33,092 bases of DNA. Source: Welwitschia mirabilis. Lineage: Eukaryota; Gnetophyta; Gnetopsida; Welwitschiales. The position numbers were made by a program, and so were the translations under genes. The stretch's first letter is position 1, and each line of letters starts with the position of its first letter. The notes below the pieces were generated by a model. That model made no database searches and was not told the DNA's origin. It worked only from the letters and a program-made list of their open reading frames with translations. This document shows positions 21,176 to 31,305 of the stretch, one piece after another. The stretch covers positions 254,170,976-254,204,067 of the forward strand of contig JBOZIK010000001.1 in the NCBI GenBank assembly GCA_051453625.1. Direction: 5' to 3'.

Positions 21176-22530
21176 TGGGATTTAAAAAGTTCAACTGGCC
21201 ATCCATCAAGGCTATAAGCTTGGTTATTCTTCATAGATTTGACAGTAGATAAAACCCCATTTTTACTTTGAGGTTTAGTTAATATAGAATTATCTTCATG
21301 TAAAATTTTATTATTTTCTAGAATAAGGCTGGGGGTAATATCATCTCATTTCTAGATTCTCTTAAGATGAACCTATAATTCCTTAGCTATTTCCTCTTCA
21401 TTTTCTATGGTTTAACCTTCAATGGACAGTCTTCTAATTCTATTATCTGATCTATGTTAGTTGGCCTATTGGAAGAAGAATATAATGTGTTTATCATCCT
21501 CTTTTAGTCATTTTATCCTTTAGAATTCTCTTTAGTAGTTTTCTTCATTAATGTTTATATCTTAGTGATCCATTAAGCACTAATATTCTCTGTTTTATAG
21601 GTTGTTCTAGTTACCTAGCTCCTTCTACTCAATTTGCATTCTTTTGATTTCCTCCTCAAGCTTAGTTTTTAATTCAAAACTCTCTTTATCTTTCTTTATT
21701 CAATCTTTTATATGTACCTTTATGTTATTGAGGCACTGGTACAAAAATATTATGGGTTGAGTCCCATCATACTGTGCTTATATTTTTTCCATTAGCATTT
21801 TAGTTTTAGTCTGATTAATCTAATACTATTCATATGAAATGGATTTTTTTGGGGCAAAATCACCCCCACTCTAAGTTTGATAGGATGGTGATCTAAAGTA
21901 TTCTTGTTCATTCTATAGGCTTTAAATGGAAGTTTAGCTAGATCTTTCCTAGCTAATACTTTATCAATTTTGTATATTATCAGATCTTTAACCACTTTTC
22001 TATTCGATCAAGTATACTTACACTAAGCAATAGGCACGTCTGAAGGAGAGTGTCTTACCAAAAAATCTTTTAATATTGTGGCACCTCTATAATTATATTT
22101 GTTTCTTCCTAATTTTTCCCAGTGATGTAGTTATTAATTGAGATCACTAAAAATGAGCCATTTGGGTTTATCTATTACTAGTCTATAAAATTCTTTTAAG
22201 ATAAAGGCCTTGTTTGGATTATTTTTTGGGAATACAAAATTTTTTGATAGTCTATCCCTCTTTTTTAAGGAGAATTATGATATGGTTCTTGCTATTATGA
22301 ATCAGATCTGCCTCTCTTTTAGTAGAAATCATGAGGACACCAGAGTTACCTTAGGCTGCAATGGTGAAGGAATTTCATTGCTGACCTAAATTCATTTTTT
22401 TCATATTATTTTTATTCTTCTTTTCTTGTAAGCAAACTAAATCAATATTAAATTGATTGATCATGTTTCATAGGATCTTTTTCTTATAAAAAGATTCTAA
22501 TCTCCTGTAATTCCATATGAGACAATTCAT
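21176..22530 (-). pseudogene. LINE ORF2: endonuclease domain and RT entry
   Basis: Begins at an ATG at 22530 reading MNCLIWNYRRLESF, the usual MN.L.WN.RGL start of plant L1 endonucleases (EEP family). The catalytic Glu is in VCLQEKK (QETK in the family, 22417-22440). The C-terminal end reads KVLARKDLAKLPFKAYRMNK then LDHHPIKL (21870-21995), matching the SDH.PI motif with Ser changed to Leu. Beyond it the linker and the first RT residues follow (SLDGWPVELFK, near 21195-21230, for the PGPDG motif). Interrupted by stops and at least two frame changes. Nicks target DNA in a live element. Confidence 0.75.
21792..21995 (-). pseudogene. Open part of LINE endonuclease C-terminus
   Basis: 67 codons open, carrying KIDKVLARKDL...LPFKAYRM...LDHHPIKLRVG and a following FHMN segment. 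The order matches the K.DRFL.S..W...P......SDH.PI......PFRF pattern of plant LINE endonucleases. Confidence 0.65.
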
Positions 22531-22924
22531 TTAGGGTGTTTTTGCCCCTTTTTAGGTGCTTGATCTTTTCTTAGAGTATCTTCAATAGTGGCTTGGGAAC
22601 TATTTACAATGTTCTTTATTATTTCTCATTCTAAGAGAGTTTTATTGCTAGGTCTTCCCTTCGCTTAGGTTTTTACTTTATTAGGTTCATCATTGTTTAG
22701 AGGTTATTAGGAGTATTCCTCTTTTATAAGAGGTTGAAAGGGGTTATTCTCTAGTTGTATTTCCTTTTTCTTACTATCTTTGGTTTCCTTAGAAAAAAAT
22801 AGTAGTACGTTTTCCCATTTGTTCCTTCCTTTACTTATGTCAGCATATTTTTTGATTGTGATCATTTTTCCTATAAAAAGTATAGGTTTGATTTATCTTT
22901 CCTTTAATGTAAATCAATTATTTT

Positions 22925-23125
22925 CTACATTCTTTTCTTAGATGACCCACTTTTACAATGTGAATATTTCTTTTTAGGAGGAGCACATCTCCCATAGAGA
23001 TGTCCTGATTTTTCACAAACTATGTAAGAAATTAGATGATTCTTGTAAGTGATATCAAGCTCACAAATGCCCCATTTAGATCTAAATTTTATAGATTGGA
23101 TCTCCTTGGTATTCTCTAGACTCAT
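22925..23125 (-). pseudogene. Zinc-knuckle part of LINE ORF1
   Basis: 66 codons open. YKNHLISYIVCEKSGHLYGRC fits the zf-CCHC_4 layout YE.LP..C..CG..GH....C seen after DUF4283 in plant LINEs; the first Cys reads Tyr and the C-G-x-x-G-H-x4-C core is partly kept (CEKSGHLYGRC). Basic tail KKKYSHCKSGSSKK. Confidence 0.65.
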
Positions 23126-23150
23126 CTAAATACAAAATCTGGTCAACACT

Positions 23151-23600
23151 AGTCTTGTCTATTTAATAGTGATCCTGTCAAGTTTGATGAGTTCACCAAA
23201 TTGAGCTATCATTTTTCTTAATAGATCTTTATCTCAAAACTCTAATGGAAACTTATGAATGTAGATTCAGATCAGTAGCCTCTTAAATAGATTCAGGTCT
23301 GATTACATCCCTGACATTTATTTGGATAGGAAAAGACCTCGAACCCCAAAAAACCAAGGTCCTCTTGTGATTATTTCACCCTGATCTCATTCATTACCAG
23401 GCTAAAATAATACCAGTCCTTCTAACATTTCAATTATGTCAACTTTGATAATTTCTATTTATTTAGTGGTAACTCATTCATGGATCCGATTCAACCTTGG
23501 TCGAGGACTAGAAGAGACAAACTTTTTGATTAAACTGTATCTAAGTTTCTTCTCGATCTCATAACAGATATCTTCATCGATGTCCAATACTAGGTATTTC
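23151..23600 (-). repeat. DUF4283 tandem copy, 3'-proximal
   Basis: Aligned with 23635-24085 at an offset of 484 bp. Landmarks are AGTCTTGTCTAT at 23151 and 23635, and GGTAACTCATTCATGGAT in both. The copies differ by many substitutions and a few indels. The left end of this copy is cut by the 24-N gap. Confidence 0.85.
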
Positions 23601-23624
23601 NNNNNNNNNNNNNNNNNNNNNNNN
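23601..23624. other. Assembly gap (24 N)
   Basis: The gap is at the junction of the two DUF4283 copies. It could hide a little more of either copy, or reflect trouble assembling the duplication. Confidence 0.95.
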
Positions 23625-23634
23625 GACCAATTGT

Positions 23635-24085
23635 AGTCTTGTCTATATAATAGTGATCCTGTCAAATTTGATAAGTTCACCAAACTAAGCTATCATTTTT
23701 CTTCACAGATCTTCATCTCAAACTTTAATGAGAACTTATGGATGCGAATCTATATCGATAGATTATTAAATAGATTAGGGTTTGATTGTACCCCTGGCAT
23801 CCATTTAGCTAGGGCAACATTTTGAACCCTAAAATACCAAGGCCCTTTTATGATTATTTCATCTCAATATCGTCTGTTATCTAGCTGAAATAACACCAAC
23901 CCTTTTGGCATTGTAATAACATCAACTTTGCTAACTCCTATCTACTTAGTGGTAACTCATTCATGGATCTGATTCAATCTTAGTCAAGAACCAGAAGAGA
24001 CAAACTTTTTGATTAGACTATATCTAAGTTTCTTCTTGATTTCATAATAGGCATCTTCGTCAATTTCCAATACTAGGGATTTTTC
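23635..24085 (-). repeat. DUF4283 tandem copy, 5'-proximal
   Basis: Partner of 23151-23600. It joins directly to the ORF1 start region (24086-24130), which is present once, so the duplication begins inside ORF1. Confidence 0.85.
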
Positions 24086-24130
24086 TTCCCTAAAGAACTA
24101 AATATTCTCCATGTTGAGGTTAAACCCCAT

Positions 24131-24363
24131 GGGAAAAAGCCCTAGAAGAATATTAGAACTATTAAATGAAAAAAATTCTATAACTTACCCATAGAATGAT
24201 TCTCTATAGGCCAAAATCACCCTTGTGCTTTATGACCAGGGACCAAAACCATCCCCACTAATCCATAACCTTCCAATCCTCACTCTCTTTTATGCTACAT
24301 ATCTGTCGAAGCCTAGTAGAGCTTTAAAACCCTAATAGAGCTTCCTCCTCATAGGAAGATATC
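24131..24363 (-). other. LINE 5' untranslated region
   Basis: From the right target-site duplication to the ORF1 ATG. On the minus strand it starts GATATCTTCC and holds TTAGGGTTTTAAAGC soon after. Any internal promoter of the LINE would be here. Its presence up to the duplication argues for a full-length insertion. Confidence 0.6.
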
Positions 24364-24380
24364 TCAAGTAAGCTACTTTT
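24364..24380. repeat. LINE target-site duplication, right copy
   Basis: TCAAGTAAGCTACTTTT, identical to 16079-16095. Host sequence resumes with AATAGATCC. Confidence 0.9.
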
Positions 24381-24720
24381 AATAGATCCTATATAATACC
24401 TTTTCTCATAATTTTATGATTGACTTATAAAGATTTTTGAGGAATGAAATTATCATTTTGATCAAAAATATGCTAGCAAAATCTTGCTGATTTAAAAATC
24501 TTAGTAAAGTTATTAACTAAATAATTGAAAATTTTATAAGGAGAAGAGTATAAACTATCACCAATTTAAGTATGTAACATCTTAAATGTCAAACCAACAA
24601 ATTCTACTCTAAATAGTAACACATTTAGGAAAGTGGTTTTTCCAAGAATTTAAGCAATTCTTTATTTTAAAAAATATTTATCAAGATGATGTTTAAAATG
24701 ATCCTACTATAACAACAAAA
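24381..24720 (-). pseudogene. Possible Ty3/gypsy RT C-terminal fragment
   Basis: On the minus strand a frame at about 24420-24560 reads NYLVNNFTKIFKSARFC, stop, then HIFDQNDNFIPQKSL. It resembles the YYR.FI..FS.I..PLT.LLKK...F.W......F..LK segment at the end of gypsy RT. Upstream is RVEFVGLTFK (compare EFLGH.VS). Together with the zinc-finger fragment on the other side of the LINE this suggests one gypsy pol split by the LINE, though RNase H between them is absent or unreadable. Weak individually. Confidence 0.3.
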
Positions 24721-26289
24721 ACTAATGATAGATGTTAAACATTTTAATATATTTATCCTAGTTTGGTACTTATTTCTTGACTAAGATGTCTAAAATGATT
24801 CCAGATATAATATAGGGCATGAATATATCATGTAGTTCATCTCATATTACCACTTACATTAGGATTATCATTTTTTAAGTTATGATGAATTACTCTGATT
24901 AATTTAAAATTATATGCATTTCCATAGAATCAAAAAAGAGAAGAATGATTTCACTTATTTAAGTACTCAAACTTAGTTTTTAAAAATGTGGCATATGTAT
25001 GTAGGTTGTATTGCACACATACACACACATACCTAGTGGCACTTGGGCCTATACAATTTTTTATTTTGTACTTCCTGCCAATGCAATAGTTTAACTCTAG
25101 ACTATTAGGTTTGTATTTTCATGACCTTACCATTAGGATAAGCCATCATTTACTATAATAAAGTGGTATGTTAATCTAATAACAATCAATTAATATACAT
25201 TATAATAGAAGCATTATATTCTAAATCCAAGAAATATAGAAGAAAAATAAAATATATTAAGGCTTTAAAGAATATAATCGCTTCCTAATCAAAACTTTAA
25301 TTAAGTATTAAAAAATCCTTATGAAGAATACTAGCATTACTAAAGATAATTAATAAGTCAAAAATACTCTTTAAGAAAAGGTCAAGAATATTTTTTTAAG
25401 GAATCCATTTAAAAAGAGGAGTCTCCAATATTATTAAACAAATTAATCATCATATCAATAGATCCATTAAGGATCTAGGAAATATTTAGAAGAAAGTATA
25501 TTAACTCTAATCACAAAGTAAATTTTTCAAGATCTTTAATTAGAGAAAAATTAAGTAAATTTTAAAAAATTTATGAAGAGAAATGAACCACCTAGTTACA
25601 TATATTTTAAGAGTGGTAACCTTAGGTGAATTTAAACATCAAAAGCCCTAGGACTAAGGCTTTAAAATTTCAAAAAAAATAACAATATAAAAGTAGAAGA
25701 ACTATGGAATGAATAATTAAAGAATGATTTGTATTAACAAAATAAAATTACATAGAATACAAGCTTATAAGCATGGCTCATATCTAATCTTCTTCACACT
25801 ACTTTTTTAACACTTCCTTTATGTAGTTTCTTCCATACCACAAAATGCTTGTTACTTTCCCTTATTGGTAACTTAATCTAAGAAGAGTCTACATCATTAT
25901 ATGTTAAACATACCTCTTACAGTTTATTGAAATTAGCTCTTAAATTTAAAATATTCCTTACATCTAATATTATTCTTATTTAAATATTCCTCATAAATAT
26001 AGAAAATTTAAAATAATCATATCTCCATGATTACTTAATAAAATTTATAATATTACTAATCAAAATTAGTTTATAAAAAGTTCACTCATCATAGTTATAG
26101 ATATCAGACGAAGATCTTATTATTTTTTTGATTTAAATAACTTCCATAAGTTCGAACATTTTCTTTCATCCTCATGTGTCCACTTGGTTTCATATTAAAA
26201 TTACCTTTATATTAAGAAAAATTAATAAAATTTGTTCATTTTACTATAAACATAAAATGTTATGTACTTTTTTTCCCCTTTTTTGTTTT
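24721..26289. other. AT-rich unassigned DNA between LINE and gypsy pol
   Basis: Contains a short CA-rich stretch at 25012-25032 (CACACATACACACACATAC). No further coding trace or gene. The left part may hold more of the gypsy remnant; the right part may be the 3' end and LTR of the pol at 26290-28850, but no LTR end is clear. Confidence 0.4.
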
Positions 26290-26426
26290 TTATATCAGAT
26301 GATCTTACATCATCCTCTCCTATTCAAAAGGGAACTATCATAAGAAAGAAATTGTTTTGTAGTTGGGTTTATAGGTCCCATTTGTAAGAAGTCTTTCTTT
26401 TTCATCCAAATAGCATCTTCTAGGTT

Positions 26427-26657
26427 TTATCGTGAAATTTGAATAAGATATTCCTTGTATATTTTCCTTTTAATCTCTTGATCATTAATAACATCATTAT
26501 TCTTACTATAAATAATGAAATGTGCTATCTTGGTAAGTCTACCTACCACATCTAGTATGTATTTGTTACCTATTTTGAAGTAAGGCAATCTAAAAATGAA
26601 TTCATACCCACATCTTTCTAGGGTTGTATAGGCACCAATAATGTTATGTATAATCAT
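26427..26657 (-). pseudogene. Gypsy integrase core fragment
   Basis: 76 open codons from an ATG. The order IGAYTTLERCGYEFIFRLPYFKIGNKYI then VVGRLTKIAHFI matches the gypsy integrase start P...W..VSMDFI.GLP....G...I.VVVDRLTK.AHFI. The first catalytic Asp (of the DFI motif) reads Glu (YEF). The frame continues KNNDVINDQEIKRKIYKEY, equivalent to the helix after the first core strand, and then stops. The DDE glutamate region is not found. Confidence 0.7.
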
Positions 26658-26910
26658 GTATTTGAAGATACTCCTTTCTCCCTATGTCATATTTCATGCT
26701 TCTTTACGTCGTTATGCACATTTTTGTATAGATTTGGTTAATAATAATTTCTTTACAAAAACTCATAAGTCTTATTTTCATTAAAGTGTCCTATCATATT
26801 TTCATTATGCTATTCCTATAAAATATTATCCCTTACAAACCATATAGGGACAAATAGTCTTCTATCTTTGTAAAGTAATTCTTCTTTAAGATATGAATCT
26901 CTATAGCTAT
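26658..26910 (-). pseudogene. Gypsy integrase N-terminal region, degraded
   Basis: Minus-strand phrases DRRLFVPIWFVRDNIL (about 26820-26870), NMIGHFNENKTYEFL (about 26755-26800) and NLYKNVHNDVKKHEI follow in order. They match LCVP....R...... , GGH.G..KT and ...DV...V..C..C of the integrase zinc-binding domain. The cysteines themselves are lost. Confidence 0.65.
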
Positions 26911-26989
26911 AAAATTTTAAAGATCTCTTTACTATATTTTAGACTTCATCAAAATCATAATTACAATTGTATCAAACTAAAAGATGTGA

Positions 26990-27365
26990 TATGATAACAT
27001 CAAACTTATAATAACTCACCAAATATGTAGCTCTGCTTAATGCATTATCTAATTTATTACTTTTTCCATTCTTATGCTTGATATCATAATTAAATTTTTT
27101 AATCTTCTATAGCTACTTGATCTACTTAGAACATAGTTTATTCTAGTGGTTTACTTATTGTGGAATTTTATGATCAGTGAAGAGAATAAATTATTTTGGT
27201 AATAACTAATCTCTTTTTTTTTCCAAAGCCTTTATTAATATTTTTCATAAGTAGAGGAACTCTCCTTAGCTTTATTTGACTTCTAATAAAGAAAGGAACC
27301 AATTTATTGTCCTTATTTCAAACATCTCCAATAGCCTTTCCACTAGCATCACACTCCACTTGAAA
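26990..27365 (-). pseudogene. Gypsy RNase H region, degraded
   Basis: ECDASGKAIGDV at 27321-27360 matches the (E/T)DAS..G.GAVL start of Ty3 RNase H, keeping its first catalytic Asp. TDHK is at about 27167-27179 (TDH.AL.Y motif). FNYDIKHKNGKSNKLDNALSR at about 27030-27095 matches ...I.YK.GK.N..ADALSR with Ala-Asp changed to Asp-Asn. Frameshifts and stops separate the three. Confidence 0.75.
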
Positions 27366-27719
27366 TGTCTTTTTGTAATCTAATAACATAAGAGTAGGTC
27401 CTATAGAAATGTTTATTTTGAGTTCCTAAAATGATAAATTAGTTTTTTTGATCCACTCAAAGAATTTATCTTTCTTTATAGTGGTTAACACATGTTTACA
27501 AAATCTTGCTAAAATATTTTATGAAACATTCACAAAAACCTATCAAACTAAAAAAAACTCTTACATTCTAAGTGAAAAGATGTAGATCAATCCAAATTAT
27601 ATTTGACCTTATTAGGATCCATCTTTACTTCATCTTTGGAAATTACCACTACTAAAGATACTAGCTCTATTTTTGCAAAGATAGACTTCTTTTTGTTCAC
27701 TAGTAATAGCTCTTCCTTA

Positions 27720-28180
27720 AGCTTTTGCAGAACCCTTTTTTAAATTTACCTTATGTTCTATCATGGTTTCACTATAAAAAAAATCATTTATAAATACTTT
27801 TATAAAATTTTTAATAAAAGGCTTAAGAACCTTCATCATTAATCTCATAAAATTTCTAGATGTATTGATTAAATTAAAAGGCATTATCAATCATTTATAT
27901 GATTCATGTAGAGATTTAAATGTACTTTCTCATTCATTACCTTGTCTAATTCCTATTTGGTGATACCCATGATTTAAACATATTTTAATGAATAAAAATG
28001 CACCCCTTTAATTACCTAAAATATCATCTATTATAAGTATAGAAAATAGATACCTTATTGCTATCTTGTTAATGGCTTTAGGGTTTATACATTTGTGTGA
28101 CTCCTTATTAAGTTTATTTGGTATTGTTATTGGGTGTGAAAACCATTGAAATAAATCATAGAGATAATATTTATTTAATC
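27720..28180 (-). pseudogene. Gypsy reverse transcriptase, degraded
   Basis: In order on the minus strand: INKIAIRYLFSILIIDDIL (about 28020-28085; INK.T...FPIP..DD.L in the family), FLFIKICLNHGYHQIGIRQG (SKIDL.SGYHQIR), IMPFNLINTSRNFMRLMMKV (VMPFGL.NAP.TF.RLMN..), and the palm motif VFINDFFYSE (27768-27806) where the family has VY.DDIL.YS. The first catalytic Asp is Asn, a GAT to AAT change. The remaining downstream RT text to about 27400 (QELKINI...) continues in shifted frames. Confidence 0.8.
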
Positions 28181-28539
28181 AATATCTTTTCAAACAAGTC
28201 TTAAATTTATTTCTCAATTTTGTCTCTATTTTTTAGATTTATTTAATGTGATATTTTATTAGGGAGAAAATCACCAAGTATCTAGTTAACCTAATGACTA
28301 ATACTTATAACTAGAGGTAATTCACCTAGTAAATCATTAATAAATATATTACCAAAAGAATGCAAAAGTTATTTTACGTTCTTTTATTAACACAACTATG
28401 ATTCCTCCCTTAAAATCTCTAAATGATTGTAATATAGCCACTATTTGTTTTTACTTCTTACACGATTTCTCTTTAATCTATAACATAAAATATTGGGGTC
28501 CTCCCTAACTACTTTGACTTTAACAAAATTATATCAAAC

Positions 28540-28850
28540 ATTCTTATTTTAAATTATTCATATAACAAGTATTCTTATTTTCATGAGATATATAGTTGTA
28601 ATCAAATTTCCAAGGCCTTATAATAAAAAGTTACATGCATCCATAAGTTCAATTTCACATTTTAGAGTATCATGGAAATTTTTAATATTGAGGATAATCA
28701 AACATTATTCTAAAATAGTAATATGGAACTTCTTTTTTAATCATGCAATATTGTAAGGAATAGGATGTGATGGGTTTTTCAATTATAAGTTTTTAATCAT
28801 TTCTTTAGAAACTAAATTATTAGTTATTATAGATGTGGTAGGATTTAAAA
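28540..28850 (-). pseudogene. Gypsy protease region, degraded
   Basis: One minus-strand frame gives ITNNLVSKEMIKNL, then LKNPSHPIPYNIA, then CEIELMDACNFLL, after which a shifted frame gives RPWKFDYNYISHENKNT (28571-28620). This is the order of the aspartic protease of chromovirus-like elements: DGGS..N..S...V..L, ..H..PY...WL, CDV.PMD.CH.LLGRPW.FDR...HDG. The active-site D-(S/T)-G is not preserved. Four in-frame stops. Confidence 0.7.
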
Positions 28851-30009
28851 AATTATCACTTTATAGAAAAAAGAAAAAAAGAAAACTAGGAATTTATAAA
28901 TAGACAATATTAAAAAGTCTAAGAAAATCTATATTTTAGTATTCTAATAATTAGAAGATTATAATGATACATCAGATCTTTGGAAAAAAAAAAAAAAGTA
29001 CCAATGAGCCAAGATATTACATAAGAACCTTCTTCTCATGTTTCTAACAGTGACCTCCTCTTAAGCTCTTGATCTAAGATCTTTTGGTCCATCATTATTA
29101 ATTCTAACTTCCAAAGAATACTTTTTATCTTAATATTTAATCTTTTTTATAAGACTTTAATAAGGATCTTAATCATGAAATAATTCTTTAGTATTAGCCT
29201 ATCACATAGTTCAGGGTAAATAGCTTCTAAACATAGCATATCTATTACACCTAAATTCCCTCTAAATTTAGCATAATCATCAAACCTAGATTTTTTTCTA
29301 AACATGCTAAGTTAAATTAATACTCATTTTCAACATGCCCTTTACATATTTCCATTTTTATTTTTTACATAATAGCCCTTACAAATGTAAAATTATTTAA
29401 TTATATCTTAAATATATTCTTATATTATATGCCATCTATTAAAAATGAGCTCATTCTTGAGTGAAAGAAGTAATACTATAATACTAACATTGTCTTAAAA
29501 ACATTACAATGACATACATGGAGGTAAGATTTTCTCATAGACCATTAGATAATTCCCTTAACCATGCACTGGGTCATTCACAACCAGTCTATCTTCCATT
29601 ATTTCTATGTTATCTAATACAAGGTATTCTTTGTGCTTTCATGGCTTTCTTCCTTTTCATCTTTTTAAAGTACTAGAGTCTTATTTCATAAAAGCATTTT
29701 TTCCTCCATTAGTATAATTCTTAACATATAAAAATTAACATTATGCTCAAGTTAAATGCTGAATTTATCTTAATAAAACACATTATATAATTTATTTTTT
29801 CATAAAAATGTATCTTCTATTGATTTTTAATATTAATTATAGATTTATTACTTTTCCATGACATATTCAGGGTAATTATCACATTTTGAAGAACTCTACC
29901 AAAGATGATGATAATTCAAGCTAAAATGTTGATATCTTACTAGTACTGATGATATATGTAGGTAGATCACTTCCATCTTCATGTTCGTAAAATGTCATCA
30001 ATAATTCAG
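28851..30009. other. AT-rich unassigned DNA upstream of pol
   Basis: By position this should hold gag and the 5' LTR of the minus-strand element, but no zinc knuckle or LTR pair is readable. A-rich runs lie at 28863-28884 and 28983-28997. A TGTAATATCTTGGC on the minus strand near 29024 could be an LTR start but has no partner. Confidence 0.4.
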
Positions 30010-30234
30010 TCAAATGGATTTATGGACTTGATTAGATTTTATCTTGAAAATATTCTTTATTCTTGATGACACATCGTAATAATGATGAGGATTTATACTG
30101 ATGATATTTAGTGGGGCTAAGTAGGATGATAATGGATACACATGACAATAACAATAATTGATAGCATCTTCAACATCTAGGAGCCAAGTGTTGACATCTT
30201 CATAGGAATCTCTACCAAATAAAAGCAATAACAA
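30010..30234 (-). other. Open frame, possible Gag remnant
   Basis: 74 open codons. The start FGRDSYEDVNTWLLDVEDAI has the look of the first Gag helix in plant retrotransposons (F.G....V..WL...E.), and it lies about 1.2 kb upstream of the protease on the same strand, a fitting distance. The rest (SSYLAPLNIISINPHHYYDV) shows no known motif, there is no ATG at the start and no knuckle. Chance is quite possible. Confidence 0.2.
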
Positions 30235-30860
30235 ACCATCCTATCTGATGCCATCATTATGTAACTGCCCACCTAATGCTAGAAGCTAAGGGCTTCTAAC
30301 CATTTCCCACCCTCATGCTCCCTTCTAAAAGGGACTTAAGTCCTTTACTATATTCACCCTTTGTTTAAATAAAGCATGGAATGTCTGGAGCGTGAAGGTA
30401 CAATGGCCTTTTGAGTAATTCTTTAAGGAGTAAGCTTATTACAAGGAGCTTTAGAAGTCCTTATTGTCTCTTTATCTTTAATGTAATGTGCATTATTTCT
30501 AATTCAATAATTCAAAATTGTTGCTTTTAATTATTATTTTCAATTAATATTATAGTAGGAATGCTTAAGGAACAATGCACTATTAATTTTTACTTTGATT
30601 AACCAAGTAAATTGGATTACTCAATTGTCTCATAGTCTTAGTAGTTTCATATATTTCATGCATTATAAATTTACACTTTTTATTTATATGATAAGATTGT
30701 GTGGATCAATAATAATCGAATTCACCAACACTCAAATAGTAAATGAGATTATGTCATCATTATCTAAGCTTTTACACTTAATGGTCTAATTTTTATTTCA
30801 AGATAGTATTACATATAGTTAAGTAAGGATTTACAAGAGGATGAATCAGGTGATTTGGAG
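30235..30860. other. Unassigned DNA before LTR copies
   Basis: No coding trace. Around 30290-30490 base composition is less AT-rich (CCCTTTGTTTAAATAAAGC and neighbours) and could be part of an old LTR. No ends can be assigned. Confidence 0.4.
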
Positions 30861-31205
30861 TGTTGCGATCCCAAATTATCATGTTTTAATGGTGTAATTG
30901 GTAATGTTTTGCAGGGAACAGGAACTCAATTTAGTCATTTTCACACACTTTTTTATGAATTAATTTAACAATTTAATTATGATATGAAATGTCATATTTC
31001 TATCTAAAAGGGCGAGAATTCAATCAAGAAATAAAATGAGACAAAAAAGAGATGGAAGAACTAAGGAAATGATTGTCATCCCACCTGTCATTCATGTGAC
31101 ATAGGGCATGACAAAGCATATAATTTAATTCAAAAGAGGCGGGCAAGGATGACATGGAAGATACTGACATGGACTGCTGGCATGGCTATCATGGGCCATG
31201 TCGTC
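30861..31205 (+). mobile_element. Athila/Tat-like LTR head, truncated by gap
   Basis: Starts TGTTGCGATCCC and aligns with 31493-31837 at an offset of 632 over its whole length. Shared blocks include AGGAACTCAATTTAGTCATTTTC-like text near 30920 and GACTGCTGGCATGGCTATC near 31172. It runs into a 100-N gap. The sequence left of it has no clear polypurine tract, so it may be a true 5' LTR start beside target DNA. Confidence 0.75.
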
Positions 31206-31305
31206 NNNNNNNNNNNNNNNNNNNNNNNNNNNNNNNNNNNNNNNNNNNNNNNNNNNNNNNNNNNNNNNNNNNNNNNNNNNNNNNNNNNNNNNNNNNNNNN
31301 NNNNN
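31206..31305. other. Assembly gap (100 N) inside LTR copy
   Basis: Standard-length gap of unknown true size. It follows 345 bp of LTR and precedes what looks like the 3' end of an internal region, so most of an element could be hidden here. Confidence 0.95.

Larger units (their letters stand above)
22531..24130 (-). pseudogene. LINE ORF1: duplicated DUF4283 plus zinc knuckle
   Basis: ORF1 of plant L1 elements is an RNA-binding protein. Here the frame starts at an ATG near 24130 (MGFNLNMENI). It has two consecutive DUF4283-like modules (24085-23635 and 23600-23151), then a CCHC-type knuckle at 22925-23125 and a low-complexity Lys/Ser-rich end before the ORF2 ATG at 22530. Key DUF4283 phrases are LRYSLIKKFVSS, VDVITMPKGLVLFQL and KGPWYFR. 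Several stops, many from CAA or TGG-type changes, interrupt it. A 24-N gap sits exactly between the two modules. Confidence 0.75.
16096..24363 (-). mobile_element. Plant L1-type LINE, full-length but rearranged
   Basis: A non-LTR retrotransposon inserted on the minus strand. Its 3' end has a 12-nt A tail (16092-16103 as T) and its 5' end stops at a perfect 17-bp target-site duplication. Order on the minus strand: 5' UTR, ORF1 (DUF4283 twice, zinc knuckle), ORF2 with endonuclease, reverse transcriptase, zf-RVT, then a second RT to zf-RVT segment, then a 1.2-kb tail. Plant L1 elements usually run 5.5-7 kb; this one is 8.27 kb, and removing one copy of each tandem duplication (0.48 and about 1.9 kb) returns about 5.8 kb. 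All frames are broken by stops and shifts, so the element is dead. It is less decayed than the gypsy DNA around it. Confidence 0.85.
26290..28850 (-). mobile_element. Ty3/gypsy (chromovirus-like) pol remnant
   Basis: Read on the minus strand, the protease, RT, RNase H and integrase domains follow in the order of a Ty3/gypsy pol. The PR phrase RPWKFD and the RT phrases are closest to plant chromovirus-type elements (family knowledge). Every domain is broken by stops and frameshifts; several stops fit CAA to TAA or TGG to TGA changes. No LTRs could be paired with it. The integrase C-terminal domain is mostly missing, with a possible ExGEDDV trace at 26301-26334. Confidence 0.8.

Noticed and set aside
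28983-29040. LTR start (TGTAATATCTTGGC, minus strand) or poly(A) tail of a retroposed gene at the A run
   Set aside because: No partner LTR, no PBS or PPT beside it, and no target-site duplication around the A run.
30595-30789. 64-codon plus-strand open frame
   Set aside because: AT-rich with no motif, next to a retrotransposon LTR; expected by chance.
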